NCBI GenBank assembly: GCA_037501455.1
Contig: CM074861.1
Location: 96,325,001-96,389,000 of the forward strand
From: Lantana camara
Taxonomy: Eukaryota > Streptophyta > Magnoliopsida > Lamiales > Verbenaceae
Reading direction: 5' to 3'
Length of the DNA: 64,000 nt
Positions 1-9,891 of the stretch are shown here, one piece after another. The position numbers and the translations under genes are program-made. The first letter of the stretch is position 1, and the number at the start of each line of letters is the position of its first letter. The notes under the pieces are model-generated. The model was not told the DNA's origin. It saw only the letters and a list, made by a program, of their open reading frames with translations, and made no database searches.

Positions 1-1
1 C

Positions 2-790
2 ACCAACATTTATGACTCTCTAAGACCAAGTCAATTTGAAGAAACTTGGAAAAATATGATTGATGCTCATGGATTGGTTGATAATGAATGGCTTCAAACC
101 TTGTATGATGACAAGGAGAAGTGGCTCCCTGTATTTCTCAAGAATACTTTTTGCGTAGGTATGTCTACCACACAGAGGAGTGAGAGTATTAATGCTTTCT
201 TTGATGGGTATGTTCATTCTCGAACAACTTTGAGTGAATTTGCTAGTAAATATACTTTAGCATTAAAGGATAAACATCAAAAGGAAGCAAAGGCAGACTT
301 TCACTCAAGACATACTGAGCCCATAATAAAAACAAGGTACCCGTACGAAAACCAGCTTTCCAAAATTCACACTAACAATATATTCAAAAAAATTCAAATT
401 GAGATAGAGGAGATGTTTTCTTGCTTCAATGTTACACAAGAAAAGTCAGAAGGTTCAATCTTAAGTTTCAGTGTTAAGGAGCGTGTGGAAAATATTCAAA
501 GTACGAGTCGGATTGTGGAGTATCAAGTTCTGTACAATATAACAAAAATTGAGATCTGTTGTATTTGTAATCTTTTTAATTTTAAAGGTTATTTGTGCAG
601 ACATACCCTAAGTGTACTTCATCATAATGGCATAGAGGAGATACCTGCCCAGTATATTTTACCACGTTGGAGAAAAGATTTCAAACTTAAATATCTCCAA
701 GAAACCGTTCCAATTGGTGTGGACTATGACAATTCTGAAGAATGGTATGATCATTCATTCACACGAGCAATAAGAGTTATAGAAGAATGA
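2..790 (+). CDS. FAR1/FRS-family protein, C-terminal part (5' end outside window)
   Basis: The reading frame is open from base 2 to a TGA at 788-790, giving 262 codons; the true start lies left of the window. The protein has the end of a MULE-type transposase domain, including the block GMSTTQRSES near residues 53-62 that is typical of FAR1-RELATED SEQUENCE (FRS) proteins. It then has a SWIM zinc finger with C187, C189, C199 and H201 (CxC...CxH). FRS proteins are domesticated Mutator-like transposases acting as nuclear DNA-binding regulators, but the same domains occur in live MULE transposases, so either origin is possible. The TGA falls where family members normally continue (glutamate then usually glycine), and AT-hook-like coding sequence follows in another frame, so this is probably a decayed copy. 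The family call is strong; functional status is uncertain. Confidence 0.82.
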   Translation, partial: TNIYDSLRPSQFEETWKNMIDAHGLVDNEWLQTLYDDKEKWLPVFLKNTFCVGMSTTQRSESINAFFDGYVHSRTTLSEFASKYTLALKDKHQKEAKADFHSRHTEPIIKTRYPYENQLSKIHTNNIFKKIQIEIEEMFSCFNVTQEKSEGSILSFSVKERVENIQSTSRIVEYQVLYNITKIEICCICNLFNFKGYLCRHTLSVLHHNGIEEIPAQYILPRWRKDFKLKYLQETVPIGVDYDNSEEWYDHSFTRAIRVIEE

Positions 791-1519
791 GTAGTTTCAA
801 AGGAGCACTTCACAATTGCGCTACATGATTTAGAGGAATCTGTAAAAAAAAACTCCGACTTGTTGAAAGTGGAACACTTGAAAAAACATCTGAAAATGTA
901 CAAGTGTTGCCAGCACAGCCTATACAGAAAGTACATGATCCTATAAAATCCAAACGACGTGGACGCCCTAGAAAATGTCATCTTAAGCCTCCAATTCACA
1001 AGGTCGTTAGACCGACGAAGATAAAAAACACAAAGGTAACAGTTATATTTTTTTACACTCTATTGCTCTTTCTTCTTTTTTATTATTTTAATTTATAATA
1101 TATAGCTAATATTTGCTAAAAGTTAACTTATGGGAATGTTTACTACTTTAACATGATTTGGTGTATTATTGTTGTACTCTAAACAGGAACAAGATTCTGT
1201 GATTGGAGAAGAACGACCAAATTCAAACGTATTAAACTTTCCATGTGTTTCTCAATCTCAAGTTACTGATAATTCTCACCCAACGGAATATCCAAATATT
1301 CAATCTAATGTGCAGAGTTTTCAGTCTCTTTTGGTAAAGTTAATGTTACTCTATCTTATTTATTTGTATTCAATTATCTTTTAAATATTAATCTTATTCA
1401 TTTTCATTCAATTAAAATTTTTATTTTATTAGGCACAATGCTCGCAAATTGGACCAACACTCTCAAGTTTTGTATTTCAGGAAATTCTTCCAAGTATACC
1501 TCAAGTCATCAATTTATGA
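791..1519 (+). pseudogene. Degraded 3' tail exons of the FRS-like gene
   Basis: Downstream of the TGA, the sequence still reads like an FRS tail. A short stretch continues in frame, then an A-run near 846-853 precedes a frame shift, and a block with the AT-hook core RRGRPRK (about 956-976) follows in a different frame. Plausible splice sites follow: a GT donor after CAAAG near 1035, an AG acceptor at 1185-1186, a GT donor at 1334-1335 and an AG acceptor at 1431-1432. The last segment ends at TGA 1517-1519. The serine-, proline- and glutamine-rich content fits FRS C-termini. One nonsense and one frameshift lesion argue for a pseudogene, unless unusual splicing bypasses both. Exon borders are inferred from consensus only. 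Confidence 0.5.
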
Positions 1520-2320
1520 TTATTTTATTTTGCTTGAATTTTATATCATATTATCTTAGTTAATAGTATTTGATTCAAGAAATTAAGTTATTTTATTATG
1601 CAGAGACACAGATTTTCAGTGTCAAAGATCATTAGCCAACCAGCCATGATAAGGAAGAGAATTTGAGTGCCAAAGATGGTTAGCCAGGAAGAGTTTCAAT
1701 AGTATAGGAACTATCAAAATATCTATAACATATCACTTTATAATATTCAGACATAATATTTTCTTTTAATTTTCTTTTTTTACGTTATTGAACTTATTAT
1801 CTTATTTCACTTATCCAAAAATATTTTTTTTTCTTGTGCATTGTATATTTAGGTGTTGTATTATATTGTATCTAGTTAGTTTGCATTATACAATTGTCAA
1901 ACCCTTCATTTTCTTCTTAAACTTATAATATACAGAATTTGCAATATAAAAAATAGAAACCTTCTGACGGAAGCAACCACAGCAGGTTTAGCAGCAGCCA
2001 ATTTTGTTGTTTACTGTGTTTTTTTCTTGATACTGTTCCACAAAGATGGAAGAAGAGTCCATGGGTGAAACAAGGATGAAATTTCGTGATTTAACTTCTT
2101 TTTTCTTTATTATTTAATTTATAACAAAAAAATAGGTCTCTTATTGATTTAATATAATATATATAATTAGTAATCATTAAAACTATTTACCTAATCTTAG
2201 GGCAACAAAAATAACTTTAAAAGAATAAGTGACAAAAACATCATTTTTGAGAAATTAGGGATCAACTATAAATAAATTAAGTAAAAAAGAAAAAAAAAAA
2301 GAAAACTTTAAACAGAATAC
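1520..2320. other. AT-rich intergenic flank
   Basis: No coding frame, RNA gene or repeat is recognisable. The stretch is strongly AT-rich, with an A-run near 2284-2304. It ends in GAATAC at 2315-2320, which is the left target-site copy of the large Tat element. Some of it may be 3' UTR of the FRS-like locus, but nothing in the sequence proves that. Confidence 0.6.
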
Positions 2321-3079
2321 TGATCTGGCTCAAATCTGGTCAATCTGACTGTCAGATATGGGTCAATCATTTAAGAATTTGTTTAAGTGAGCTCTTTATC
2401 GACCTGAAAGCACTAACACACGTGAGCTAAGTACCAACTTGGGGAACTTGGGGTTTTACCCAAGTTTGGCACTCTGACGCTCAAGTCAGTAATGGAGCTC
2501 TTTAGAGAGAGAATAAATGCAATTAAATGCGTATTAAATGCTTACCAACTACTGTCCAAAGGGCGAGTATTTATAGCCATGGCCAAATAACGCAGTAGTG
2601 AGTGTAGTGTAGGTGTGCATTAATGGTGTTGCCAGTCGTCGATCTGGATGTCGGACGATGGCATAGGCTTGAGGCTGGTCGTTCGTACCTTCTTTCCCCT
2701 TTGGGTAAAAGCAGGGACTGACAGTCATTAATGAGCCATAGTACGCCTGTTCCAGGGAATGAGAAGGATACACGTGTCCCGATAGGAGTGCTTTACAGTA
2801 TTCGGGTGTCCGGTGACGTATGTAGTCGATCTGGAGATCGATATTGCCTTCCGGGATCCTTAATACTGTGGGTTTCCTCATAGGAGAGAGCAGATCGATC
2901 TGATGATCGGGTGATATGTAAATCGATCTGATGTCCTTGTGCAGTTCTGATGATCTGAGGACCTGATATCGATCCGATGATCTGTCCAAAAGGCCGTTTC
3001 TGGTTTATCTAGGTTGGCGTGGGTCTACGTGGCGCCTACGTGGGCGTGCCACGTGTCCTCGCATTATCATGCCATGTCA
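2321..3079 (-). repeat. Tat element 3' LTR
   Basis: This 759-bp repeat matches 20250-20512 joined to 40585-41107. On the minus strand it starts TGACATGGC and ends CCAGATCA, giving TG...CA ends. The right copy is about 22 bp longer, mainly from one small insertion near the TGATCTGGCT end and an extra GATCTGAT unit. Both copies are rich in TCGATCTG-type words. Confidence 0.9.
2568..2575 (-). promoter_or_regulatory. TATA box of the Tat LTR (3' LTR copy)
   Basis: On the minus strand this reads TATAAATA. The same site in the 5' LTR is at 40588-40595 and is directly overlapped by the right target-site copy (GAGTA) of the copia-2 insertion. It is the best TATA candidate in this LTR. Its role is inferred from sequence and position only. 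Confidence 0.5.
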
Positions 3080-3095
3080 GAGGCCCCCCAAATTA
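3080..3095 (-). other. Polypurine tract of the Tat element
   Basis: On the minus strand the bases just before the 3' LTR read AATTTGGGGGGCCTC. This is a purine-rich run directly abutting TGACATGG, where plus-strand DNA synthesis of an LTR retrotransposon is primed. Confidence 0.65.
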
Positions 3096-3314
3096 CCATT
3101 GTGAAATTTCGCAGTGGTAATTTCATCGATCTGGCATTGGGTAGGGGAACCATCGTGACCGTTGTAATTGAGCTGCCGCTTTAATGATTGGGCACTACTT
3201 TTGAGTCAGATCGGTCTGACACCGTATTTAATGCGACGCGACCTTCCAGAGAATAGGCGTGTGCAGGGTAATTATGGTGTCGTTTCGTATTTCGAGACGT
3301 TACTTTTCATCTCT

Positions 3315-3322
3315 TATAAATA
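3315..3322 (+). promoter_or_regulatory. Candidate plus-strand TATA box for the antisense ORF
   Basis: TATAAATA lies about 140 bp upstream of the ATG at 3462 and is followed by a CT-rich, leader-like stretch. It points into the antisense ORF, opposite to gag-pol, so the ORF may have its own promoter inside the retrotransposon. The remaining sequence between 3080 and 3461 shows no other clear feature. Confidence 0.4.
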
Positions 3323-3461
3323 TGAGGTAACCCCCCTCTCCCATTTTCACCATTTTCACATCCGAAGCTCCAAGCTGCTCCGATCTGAGTGCTTTGCAAC
3401 TCTTGAAGTCAGTTCGATCACTCTTTTAAGGTAATTCCGTCGTTCCTTCTCCCTTCTTCTT

Positions 3462-4346
3462 ATGGCCCGTGATCGGATCGAAACGGGAATGGGTTCAGGT
3501 GAAGCCGTTTTCACGCCGTCCCCCGAGCGGGAGATTGATCAGAATGTCCCGCCGCTTACGGATGCGAGTTTTGAGTCCCTCACGGGGTCTGGTGGTACGA
3601 TAAACCGTGGGGGGCCCGCTTCGACCTCGAGAAGAGGTCCAATGAGATTGGTTGATGAAGAGGCCCAAGAGGCTGATGGAGGGGAGGTCGAAGAACATGT
3701 ACATCCTCCGGTGGTAGAGCAGTCACGTCACGTCTACCGCACCTTAACCCACGTGACTCAGAGGTCGACAAAGATAACCCCCACAGAGTTCGCGGAAGTG
3801 GTGAGGAAACTGGGTTTGGGCCCGCAGTATGTGGTTCGAATGCCGGTAACTGACGAGACTGTGGGTAATCCTCTGAGGCCGAGATCGATTGGGCTATATT
3901 ACCATACCGTCAAGTACGGGCTTCGTCTCCCTTTGCCGCGGATCGTTTCCGATCTCCTTGTCCGATTCAATATGTGTCCTGCCCAGCTGACCCCAAACTC
4001 ATTCTCCTTGATTCACTGCATGATGATAATCGTGAAGTGCTTGGGGTTCGCACCAGAGTTCGAAGATTTCGAGGAGTTTTTTACTCTGAATAGTGCTGCA
4101 AAATCTGGCCCTGGTTACTTTAACCTTCAATCCAAGCCCAACCGGAAGATGGTATCGATCCCTTCGACATCGCATGGGGTGGACTGGAAGTCCAAGTTCT
4201 TCTTTGTCGATCTCCCCGTTGCCCCCTCGTTCCGAACTACTTGGGGTTCTGATGATCCAAGCGTCCTCCGACTAGATCGACCTCCTGGCTCCATGACCAT
4301 TTCGATCTACTTCCTCGCTTGGGCCTTCTTGACCACGCCAACCTGA
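3462..4346 (+). pseudogene. Antisense extra ORF of the Tat element, N-terminal part (PF04195-like)
   Basis: This 294-codon frame runs opposite to gag-pol. After a low-complexity, acidic N-terminus it contains a globular block (about residues 135-265) with GLYYHTVKYGLRLPLPRIV and a following WxSKFFFVDLP-like stretch. This resembles the plant domain named putative gypsy type transposon (Transposase_28, PF04195), typical of antisense or additional ORFs in Tat-lineage elements. Function is unknown. The annotated end at TGA 4344-4346 is probably a frameshift product, because an adjacent frame continues with related sequence from about 4295 to 4465. A possible intron then leads to ATG 4541, shortly before the copia-1 insertion at 4566. 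Confidence 0.65.
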
Positions 4347-5710
4347 CGAGGACGGGGCATCTGGTCGAAGCAGGCATTATCCTTGGAACCCGTCGGAGGA
4401 ACTACCGTCTTTGTATGCTCCTACTTCGACCGGACCCCACCTCGATCAGGGTCCCCTCTTTCTAAACTTGTGTATTTCCTTTTTGTAATTGTCGATCTAA
4501 TCTCTTTTTATGTCGATCTGTAGATCTACACATACTAATCATGTCTCGAGCATCAATGATGCGGGTGTTAGGAATAGTGCCCTAGAAAGCCGATTGTATA
4601 TCCGCTTTGTGCTTTTCCTTATTGTAATCACAGACAATCTTTGAATGAAATAACGAATTGAGGCAACACTTCTTTATATGCTCTTGTTTGGTATGCGTTT
4701 ACTTTAGCTGTGCATGTATGAGAACTCCCCTAATCCTGATGACTTTAGGACTCTACCATTTAGGTGAAATGGTTCATGAAACGAGCCCTATATCACATAA
4801 GTCATGATTAGTAAAATACTCCAAGCCGATGAGTCCTACAGACAGTGGGAGTGTCAACCTGACTCCTCTAAGGCTTGCTTGTGGGATCACGCCCTTAAGA
4901 AGGACCACCTTGTTTCATGGAGGTGCAAAGTGTATAGTTGATACGTGCGTGATACATAAGGGTGCTTACTTTAATAAGTAAGTTCACTGAGGTGCCCCGT
5001 GTGAGAACATTCCTAAATGGGAAAGGAAGTTTCTATTTCAGGAAATGGAAACTTCCAGATTAGGAAATATCTCACGAGTCATTGATGTGATTAATTGATC
5101 CTTAGACTTGAGGTTCCTTGTCACTTTATGAGTTAACTCTGTAGTCTTAGGTATAAGCTTTAAAGGGTGTCGCCTTAGACAACTGATTCGAGGCTTATGC
5201 TGGGGCTGCACAAGTGATTCATGAAAGTGAATGAGAATCAAGAAAGGACCTACACTTGCATTTTCAAGGTGATCTCTTATTGTGTAAGTCATTCATATGC
5301 CGTATGGAGTCCTTGGCCAAAGCAGTAGATCAAGACATCAAGAAAAGGGTTTCTTGGATTGAGATCAAATGGATATGAAATGCACTTAGCTTTAAGACCG
5401 GATTATTAGGGTTCTGATTATTCCCTTGCCCTAGATCTTGGTTAAGAGATAGTAAGTAGGAGGATTGTATCTCACATGAATCAATGACTTAAAGGTTCTG
5501 TCGAATCCGAACATTCCAATTCAGCTAGGGGTTAAACACCTGTTGCTAGACTATGGTCGTTTAATCTGTGGACTGATTAATTAATTAGTGAATTAATTAA
5601 TTAGGGTCACTGCTAATTGAATTGAGAACCTAGAGGGTCACACACAACAACTTGGTTACATGAGTTGAGGCTTGAAAATGATTAAACGAGTTAATCGGGC
5701 CAAGAGGGTT

Positions 5711-5770
5711 CCACACGTGTGGCTCACGTGAGTGACACGTGTCACTGTGACACGTGTCACACACGTCTGA
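5711..5770. promoter_or_regulatory. G-box (CACGTG) array in copia-1 U3
   Basis: CACGTG recurs inside short palindromes such as CCACACGTGTGG, TCACGTGA and TGACACGTGTCA (twice). Matching arrays lie at 11033-11106, 21659-21729 and 29790-29872 in the other LTRs, and a degraded form at about 51487-51545 in the solo copia LTR. CACGTG is the core bound by plant bZIP and bHLH factors. The array lies about 350-400 bp upstream of the TATA box. Confidence 0.6.
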
Positions 5771-6118
5771 ATATATATATATTATATATATATATGTATT
5801 AAATAATTAGATGTGTTAATTATTTAATAGACTTTGGTTTAATTTTGAATTAAAAAGAAAGTCTTATTTTGGAGAAAATAATCTAGTTAATTAATTACGA
5901 ATTAATTAATTAGATAAAAATAAGTTATTTATTTTTATAATAAATAAAGTATAAAAACTTATCCAAAAATAGTTTGGATATTTTTAGCTCTCTTAAAAGT
6001 TGACTTGAATTAGAATTCAAAGTCAAAGTTGGAAAATACTTGATGATCAAGTAATAGGAGAGAGAGGAACCAAATCCTTGCCCAACAAGGAATAGGATCG
6101 GCGCCCCTCTCCCTTTCC

Positions 6119-6144
6119 TATATATAGGGGAGCTTATGCTCCCC
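6119..6144 (+). promoter_or_regulatory. copia-1 TATA box followed by a hairpin
   Basis: TATATATA at 6119-6126 is followed immediately by GGGGAGC-TTAT-GCTCCCC (6127-6144), a 7-bp stem with a 4-nt loop. The 3' LTR has TCAT as the loop. It is the strongest promoter candidate in the LTR. Confidence 0.55.
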
Positions 6145-6516
6145 TTTAGAGCTAATTGGCAATTCTTTTGGTTCATATGTTGAACACCTTCCTTTCTCCA
6201 AGATAAAATAAAACCCTAGGTTAAGCCTAAACACTAACTAGAGAACTAGCATCCTTACTAGTTAGATTGTGATCAAGTTGGTGGACTTTCTCTAGAGACT
6301 TCAAGTTAGAAGTTTGAAGATTCGAGCTTTACCAAGGAGAGGGGATCAAGCCGCGAGAAGAGCGTTCTTGGGTGGCTTGAAACGCTTCAAGAAAGAACAA
6401 AAGAAAAGTAAGTTTTCTATCCTTACGAATTTGGATACACGATTGCGAGTTCAAGATCCTTTGGTTGGGAAAATTTTTTAAATTCCGCTGCTTTCTGATT
6501 CGTGTTTTCCAACAAG

Positions 6517-6529
6517 GGGTATCAGAGCC
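6517..6529 (+). other. copia-1 primer binding site (one base changed)
   Basis: GGGTATCAGAGCC lies two bases after the 5' LTR. copia-2 has TGGTATCAGAGCC here, the standard complement to the 3' end of initiator methionine tRNA. The T-to-G change affects the first base. Confidence 0.8.
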
Positions 6530-6784
6530 ACCTCGTTAATCTTGTTTCTGATTCGTCTCAATTATTCTGAATTTGGTAGAAATTCTTAGGCTTAGATGCG
6601 AATTAGGTATTCATGAGTTCTTTTAGAAAGCCTGAAATACGAAACTATAATTTCTCCTGAATTTCTAAAACTGTTTTCTCAAATCGTGTTTTTGAAAATT
6701 GTTTTAGTTGAAATTTATCTAAATCGAATTTTCAATTGAAACGGGTTTTGTAGAAACTTTAAAAATACGAAACGAACACGAAAT

Positions 6785-6950
6785 AGGACGAGCCTAGGCG
6801 CGTACGGGAGGGCCTCCCGCGCGGTTGCGGGAGGGCTGGGCGGTGGCGACGGGCTGGGCGCACGCGGGCGGCAATTGTCGCACGCTGTACGCACAGCTGG
6901 CGCGCGCGCGCGGCGATGCCCTCCTTTGGGCGGGTGGTTTCGGGCCAATC
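6785..6950. other. GC-rich palindromic island in copia-1 leader
   Basis: Between AT-rich flanks lies about 165 bp of very GC-rich DNA with palindromes such as CGGGAGG-G-CCTCCCG (6805-6819) and a CG alternation near 6901-6912. The equivalent copia-2 position (22735-23045) holds unrelated GC-rich sequence of different length, although flanks and downstream leader match. Confidence 0.6.
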
Positions 6951-8111
6951 TTCGTGTTTCGTGTTTCGCGTTTTCGATCCTTGAAAATCTCGATTTAATT
7001 TTATTTTAATTTTATCTTTTAAAATCAGTTTTGCTAAAATAAAATTATTTTAAAATTTTGATTAAATTGGGATTTTTGAGAAATTAAAGCGATTTGGATT
7101 TTGGGAAAATTATGAATTTTATTTTCTAAAAATAATGAAAGAATAAAATTATTAATTTTGGAAATTAATTAGAATTTTATTGGTTTATTGTTTTTCGGGT
7201 TTTGTTGAAAAGGCCCTTGAACAAGAATTGCATCTAAGTCGTGTTTTAAGCTATTAGAGCTTAAAGCGAGAATTTTAATTTATTGGTTAAATTTAAATTC
7301 TTGCAAAAGCATGTTAGGTGATCATGGGTTTAGATCTATGTATGGTTTTAATTTATGCACATGGATGGTTTAAATTGGGGTTGGAGCCCTATAGTTGCGT
7401 TTTTCAATTGAGGTTGGAGCCTCACTTATGTGCGTACTGTTATGTGATTTATTATGTGGCTTTCCATATTACTGTTTTTTAGGCCGGGGTATGCCCCGTG
7501 TAATTGTCTAAGGCCAATATGAAGATTGAGCCTTATTACTTTATGTCTTTTTCTTTTTATTGTAATTTGAAAGTAGAGATAGGTGGTGAGGTTTTATTTT
7601 CATTTTGGAGACAATGCACCCATGGAGTAAGATGGACCACATTCAAGTAACAAGGAGGCCATAAGTGAAGACCCCTCAAAATGTTAGGGAGGGGAATCTC
7701 AATTGTTAAATGTAATAGAGATAGGGCTCGTATTTTGTTACCGCTTTCCCTTATGTGATTTAAACTGTTTATGTGGCATATATGTTAGAACTTGTGATTG
7801 TGGAGTGGCTCCCACATATCACGCATAAGATAGGTAGAACCCATGATCATTACATGTTAGTATCATGCTAGGACATGTTATCTGTTTATGTGCTTGTTTG
7901 AAATGCATTTAAGTGTACTTGCATTAATCAAGACTAATAAAATTGGATAACATATATGTTGGTGAGGTTGAACCGGACAACTCTCCGGTTGATTCGAAAA
8001 TTCCCATTAAATATTAAGCTAATTTCGAACAAATAGGTGTTTAATTCGAGATGCAAATTTTGAATTAAATTCCTAGCATTCCATCAATAGGTTTTAAGTT
8101 TAGTAAGTGAA

Positions 8112-8451
8112 GCTAGTTATTGTCCGCGAGTCGTGGGATAGCTAGTGGAGCTTATTAGTTCTTAGTTACCTAATTGATCATTGTAAATGATCAATATTTC
8201 ATGATCGATTTTAGCAAGGGCGATGTCCGCGAGTCGTGGGTCGTTCGAACTAAGTTTTGGTCATCATCTTATGATTGATGGGCTTAGCTTAACGCCTAAG
8301 TAAATATGGATGTCGCACGAGTCGTGGGTCCATATTGAAAGATAGGTGATGCAAAAACAATTACTAAGAGTTCTAAAAGTTTTAGAATTGGAAAGTTGTA
8401 ACTACCTAGGGTTCTTACTTAGAATGTCCGCGAGTCGTGGGTTCGAGGTAA
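8112..8451 (+). promoter_or_regulatory. Four leader stem-loops with a common apical sequence (copia-1)
   Basis: The stem-loops are at 8112-8146, 8218-8246, 8303-8336 and 8415-8451. Each has the apical sequence TGTCCGCGAGTCGTGGG or, in the third, TGTCGCACGAGTCGTGGG. The basal stems differ completely: GCTAGTTAT/ATAGCTAGT, GGGCGA/TCGTTC (with G-U pairs), AATATGGA/TCCATATT and TTACTTAGAA/TTCGAGGTAA (one mismatch). The apical part can fold on itself as CCGC-GAGTC-GTGG. The position between PBS and gag is where packaging or dimerisation signals of retroelement RNA lie. Confidence 0.7.
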
Positions 8452-8647
8452 AATGCCTAGGATCTTAGTACCCATTGGGAAACGTGTTCCTCTTAGATCT
8501 TTGGGAATTATAGATCTTTGAAAAACAGTGGGAGCTACAATAGATTAAAGATCTTATCTTTTGTATATCGTTATAATTCAGCATGCTCACTAGTTCTCTG
8601 TTTTACCATTTAGGTCGTAGATTCTGTGATTCTCTACGTGTTTTGAA

Positions 8648-9130
8648 ATGGCAACCAAAAACCCTCTTGTATCGATCCTCGAGTCAAACAAGTTGACTGG
8701 TCCCAACTATTCTGATTGGCTGAGGAATCTGAAAATCATTTTAGATTCTGAGAAGAGAACTTATGTTCTCTTCGAAGGGGAGCCTAGTCCCGAAGGGGAG
8801 GCTCCCACTCGGGCCGAGCGGGACGCGATTCAGAAGTGGAAGGATGATAATCTCCAAGCCCGTTGCCTTATATTGGCTAACATGTCTCCGGACTTGCAAA
8901 GGCAACATGAGGCCATGGATTATGCTTGGGAGATTTACGACCACTTAGAGCAACTTACCGCCCTCATGAACGTGTTACAAGGTATAACACTTCAAAGGAA
9001 TTGTTCCACTTGAGAATGAGGGAAGGTTCAAGTGTCCATGAATATGGACTCAAGTTTCTCGCCCTTACTGAGAAACTTGCATCCATGGACATGCCACTGA
9101 AAGATGAGCTTTCAGTGGATTTGTTGCTAG
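8648..9130 (+). pseudogene. copia-1 gag fragment
   Basis: ATG 8648 starts the same protein as copia-2 gag (ILESNKLTGPNYSDWLRNLK). A missing T near 8955, relative to copia-2, shifts the frame, so the original frame ends at 9013 and gag homology continues in another frame to 9130. There it is joined to late pol sequence by the internal deletion. The zinc knuckle, protease, integrase and most of RT are absent. Confidence 0.9.
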
Positions 9131-9875
9131 ATGTCTTTCAAAGAAGATGTGTCCTAAGACTAATCTTGAGAAGGAAAGAATGACTCATACACCTTATGCA
9201 TCAGCAATAGGTAGCATAATGTATGCAATGTTATGTACTCGACCGGATGTGGCTTACGCACTTAGTGTGACGAGTCGTTTCCAATCTGACCCTGGAGATG
9301 GTCACTGGGCTGCCGTGAAGAATATTCTTAAGTACTTGAAAAGTACTAAAGATTTATTCTTAGTTTACGGAGGTCAGAAAGATCTTACTGTCGAAGGATA
9401 CTGCGATGCAAGCTTTGCATCAGACTTAGATGATTTTAAGTCAATGTCAGGATACATTTTCTGCCTAAACGGCGGAGCAGTGAGTTGGAAGAGTTCCAAG
9501 CAAACAACCACTGCAGATTCGACCACTGAGGCCGAATACTTAGCTACAAATGATGCAGCTAAGGAAGGTGTTTGGATTAGAAACTTCATTCAAGAGTTGA
9601 ATGTTGTTCCTAGCATGAAAGACCCCTTTACTGTGTTTTGTGACAACACTGGGGCGGTTGCTCAAGCAAGAGAACCAAGATCTCACCAACGGACCAAGCA
9701 CATTATGAGGAAGTATCACCTAATCCGTGATATTATCAAAAGAGGAGATGTGTAAATCGAGAGGGTCACATCAGCAGAGAACGTGGCAGATCCACTTACT
9801 AAACCCCTTAGTCGAGAAGCTTTCCAAGGTCATCTTCAGAAGATGGGACTTAGAGTAGCTTTAGAATGGCTTTGA
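9131..9875 (+). pseudogene. copia-1 RT-end/RNase H fragment
   Basis: Homology to copia-2 resumes at its base 27884. The open part (ATG 9147 to 9755) includes SVTSRFQSDPGDGHW, DASFASDLDDFKSMSGYIF, STTEAEYLA and CDNTGAVAQA, the copia RNase H block with its D, E and D residues. A TAA at 9753-9755 replaces a leucine codon of copia-2; homology runs on to TGA 9873-9875. The fragment cannot act alone. Confidence 0.88.
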
Positions 9876-9891
9876 CGGGCAAGTGGGAGAT

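Larger units (their letters stand above)
4566..6514 (+). repeat. copia-1 5' LTR
   Basis: The LTR is 1,949 bp, starting TGTTAGGAATAG and ending TTTTCCAACA. It lacks a short segment with one CACGTG box that the 3' LTR has near 11040-11056. Two AT palindromes built from TTAATTAATTA lie near 5577-5605 and 5886-5913. Confidence 0.92.
6530..8647 (+). other. copia-1 long untranslated leader
   Basis: About 2.1 kb separates PBS and gag, long for a copia element, and shows no conserved coding frame. It contains a GC-rich island at about 6785-6950 and four stem-loops with a shared apical sequence at 8112-8451. It also has a GGGGTATGCCCC dyad near 7486 and two GGTTGGAGCC boxes near 7380-7430. Apart from the GC island it aligns closely to 22474-24707 of copia-2. 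Confidence 0.75.

Noticed and set aside
6715..6948. Minus-strand frame rich in Arg/Ala/Pro across the copia-1 GC island
   Set aside because: Open only because of GC content; no homology in copia-2 at the same position and no motif.
8121..8441. The four leader repeats as a CRISPR-like array
   Set aside because: Repeats are inside hairpins of a retrotransposon leader, spacing is irregular, there are no cas genes, and the DNA is plant.
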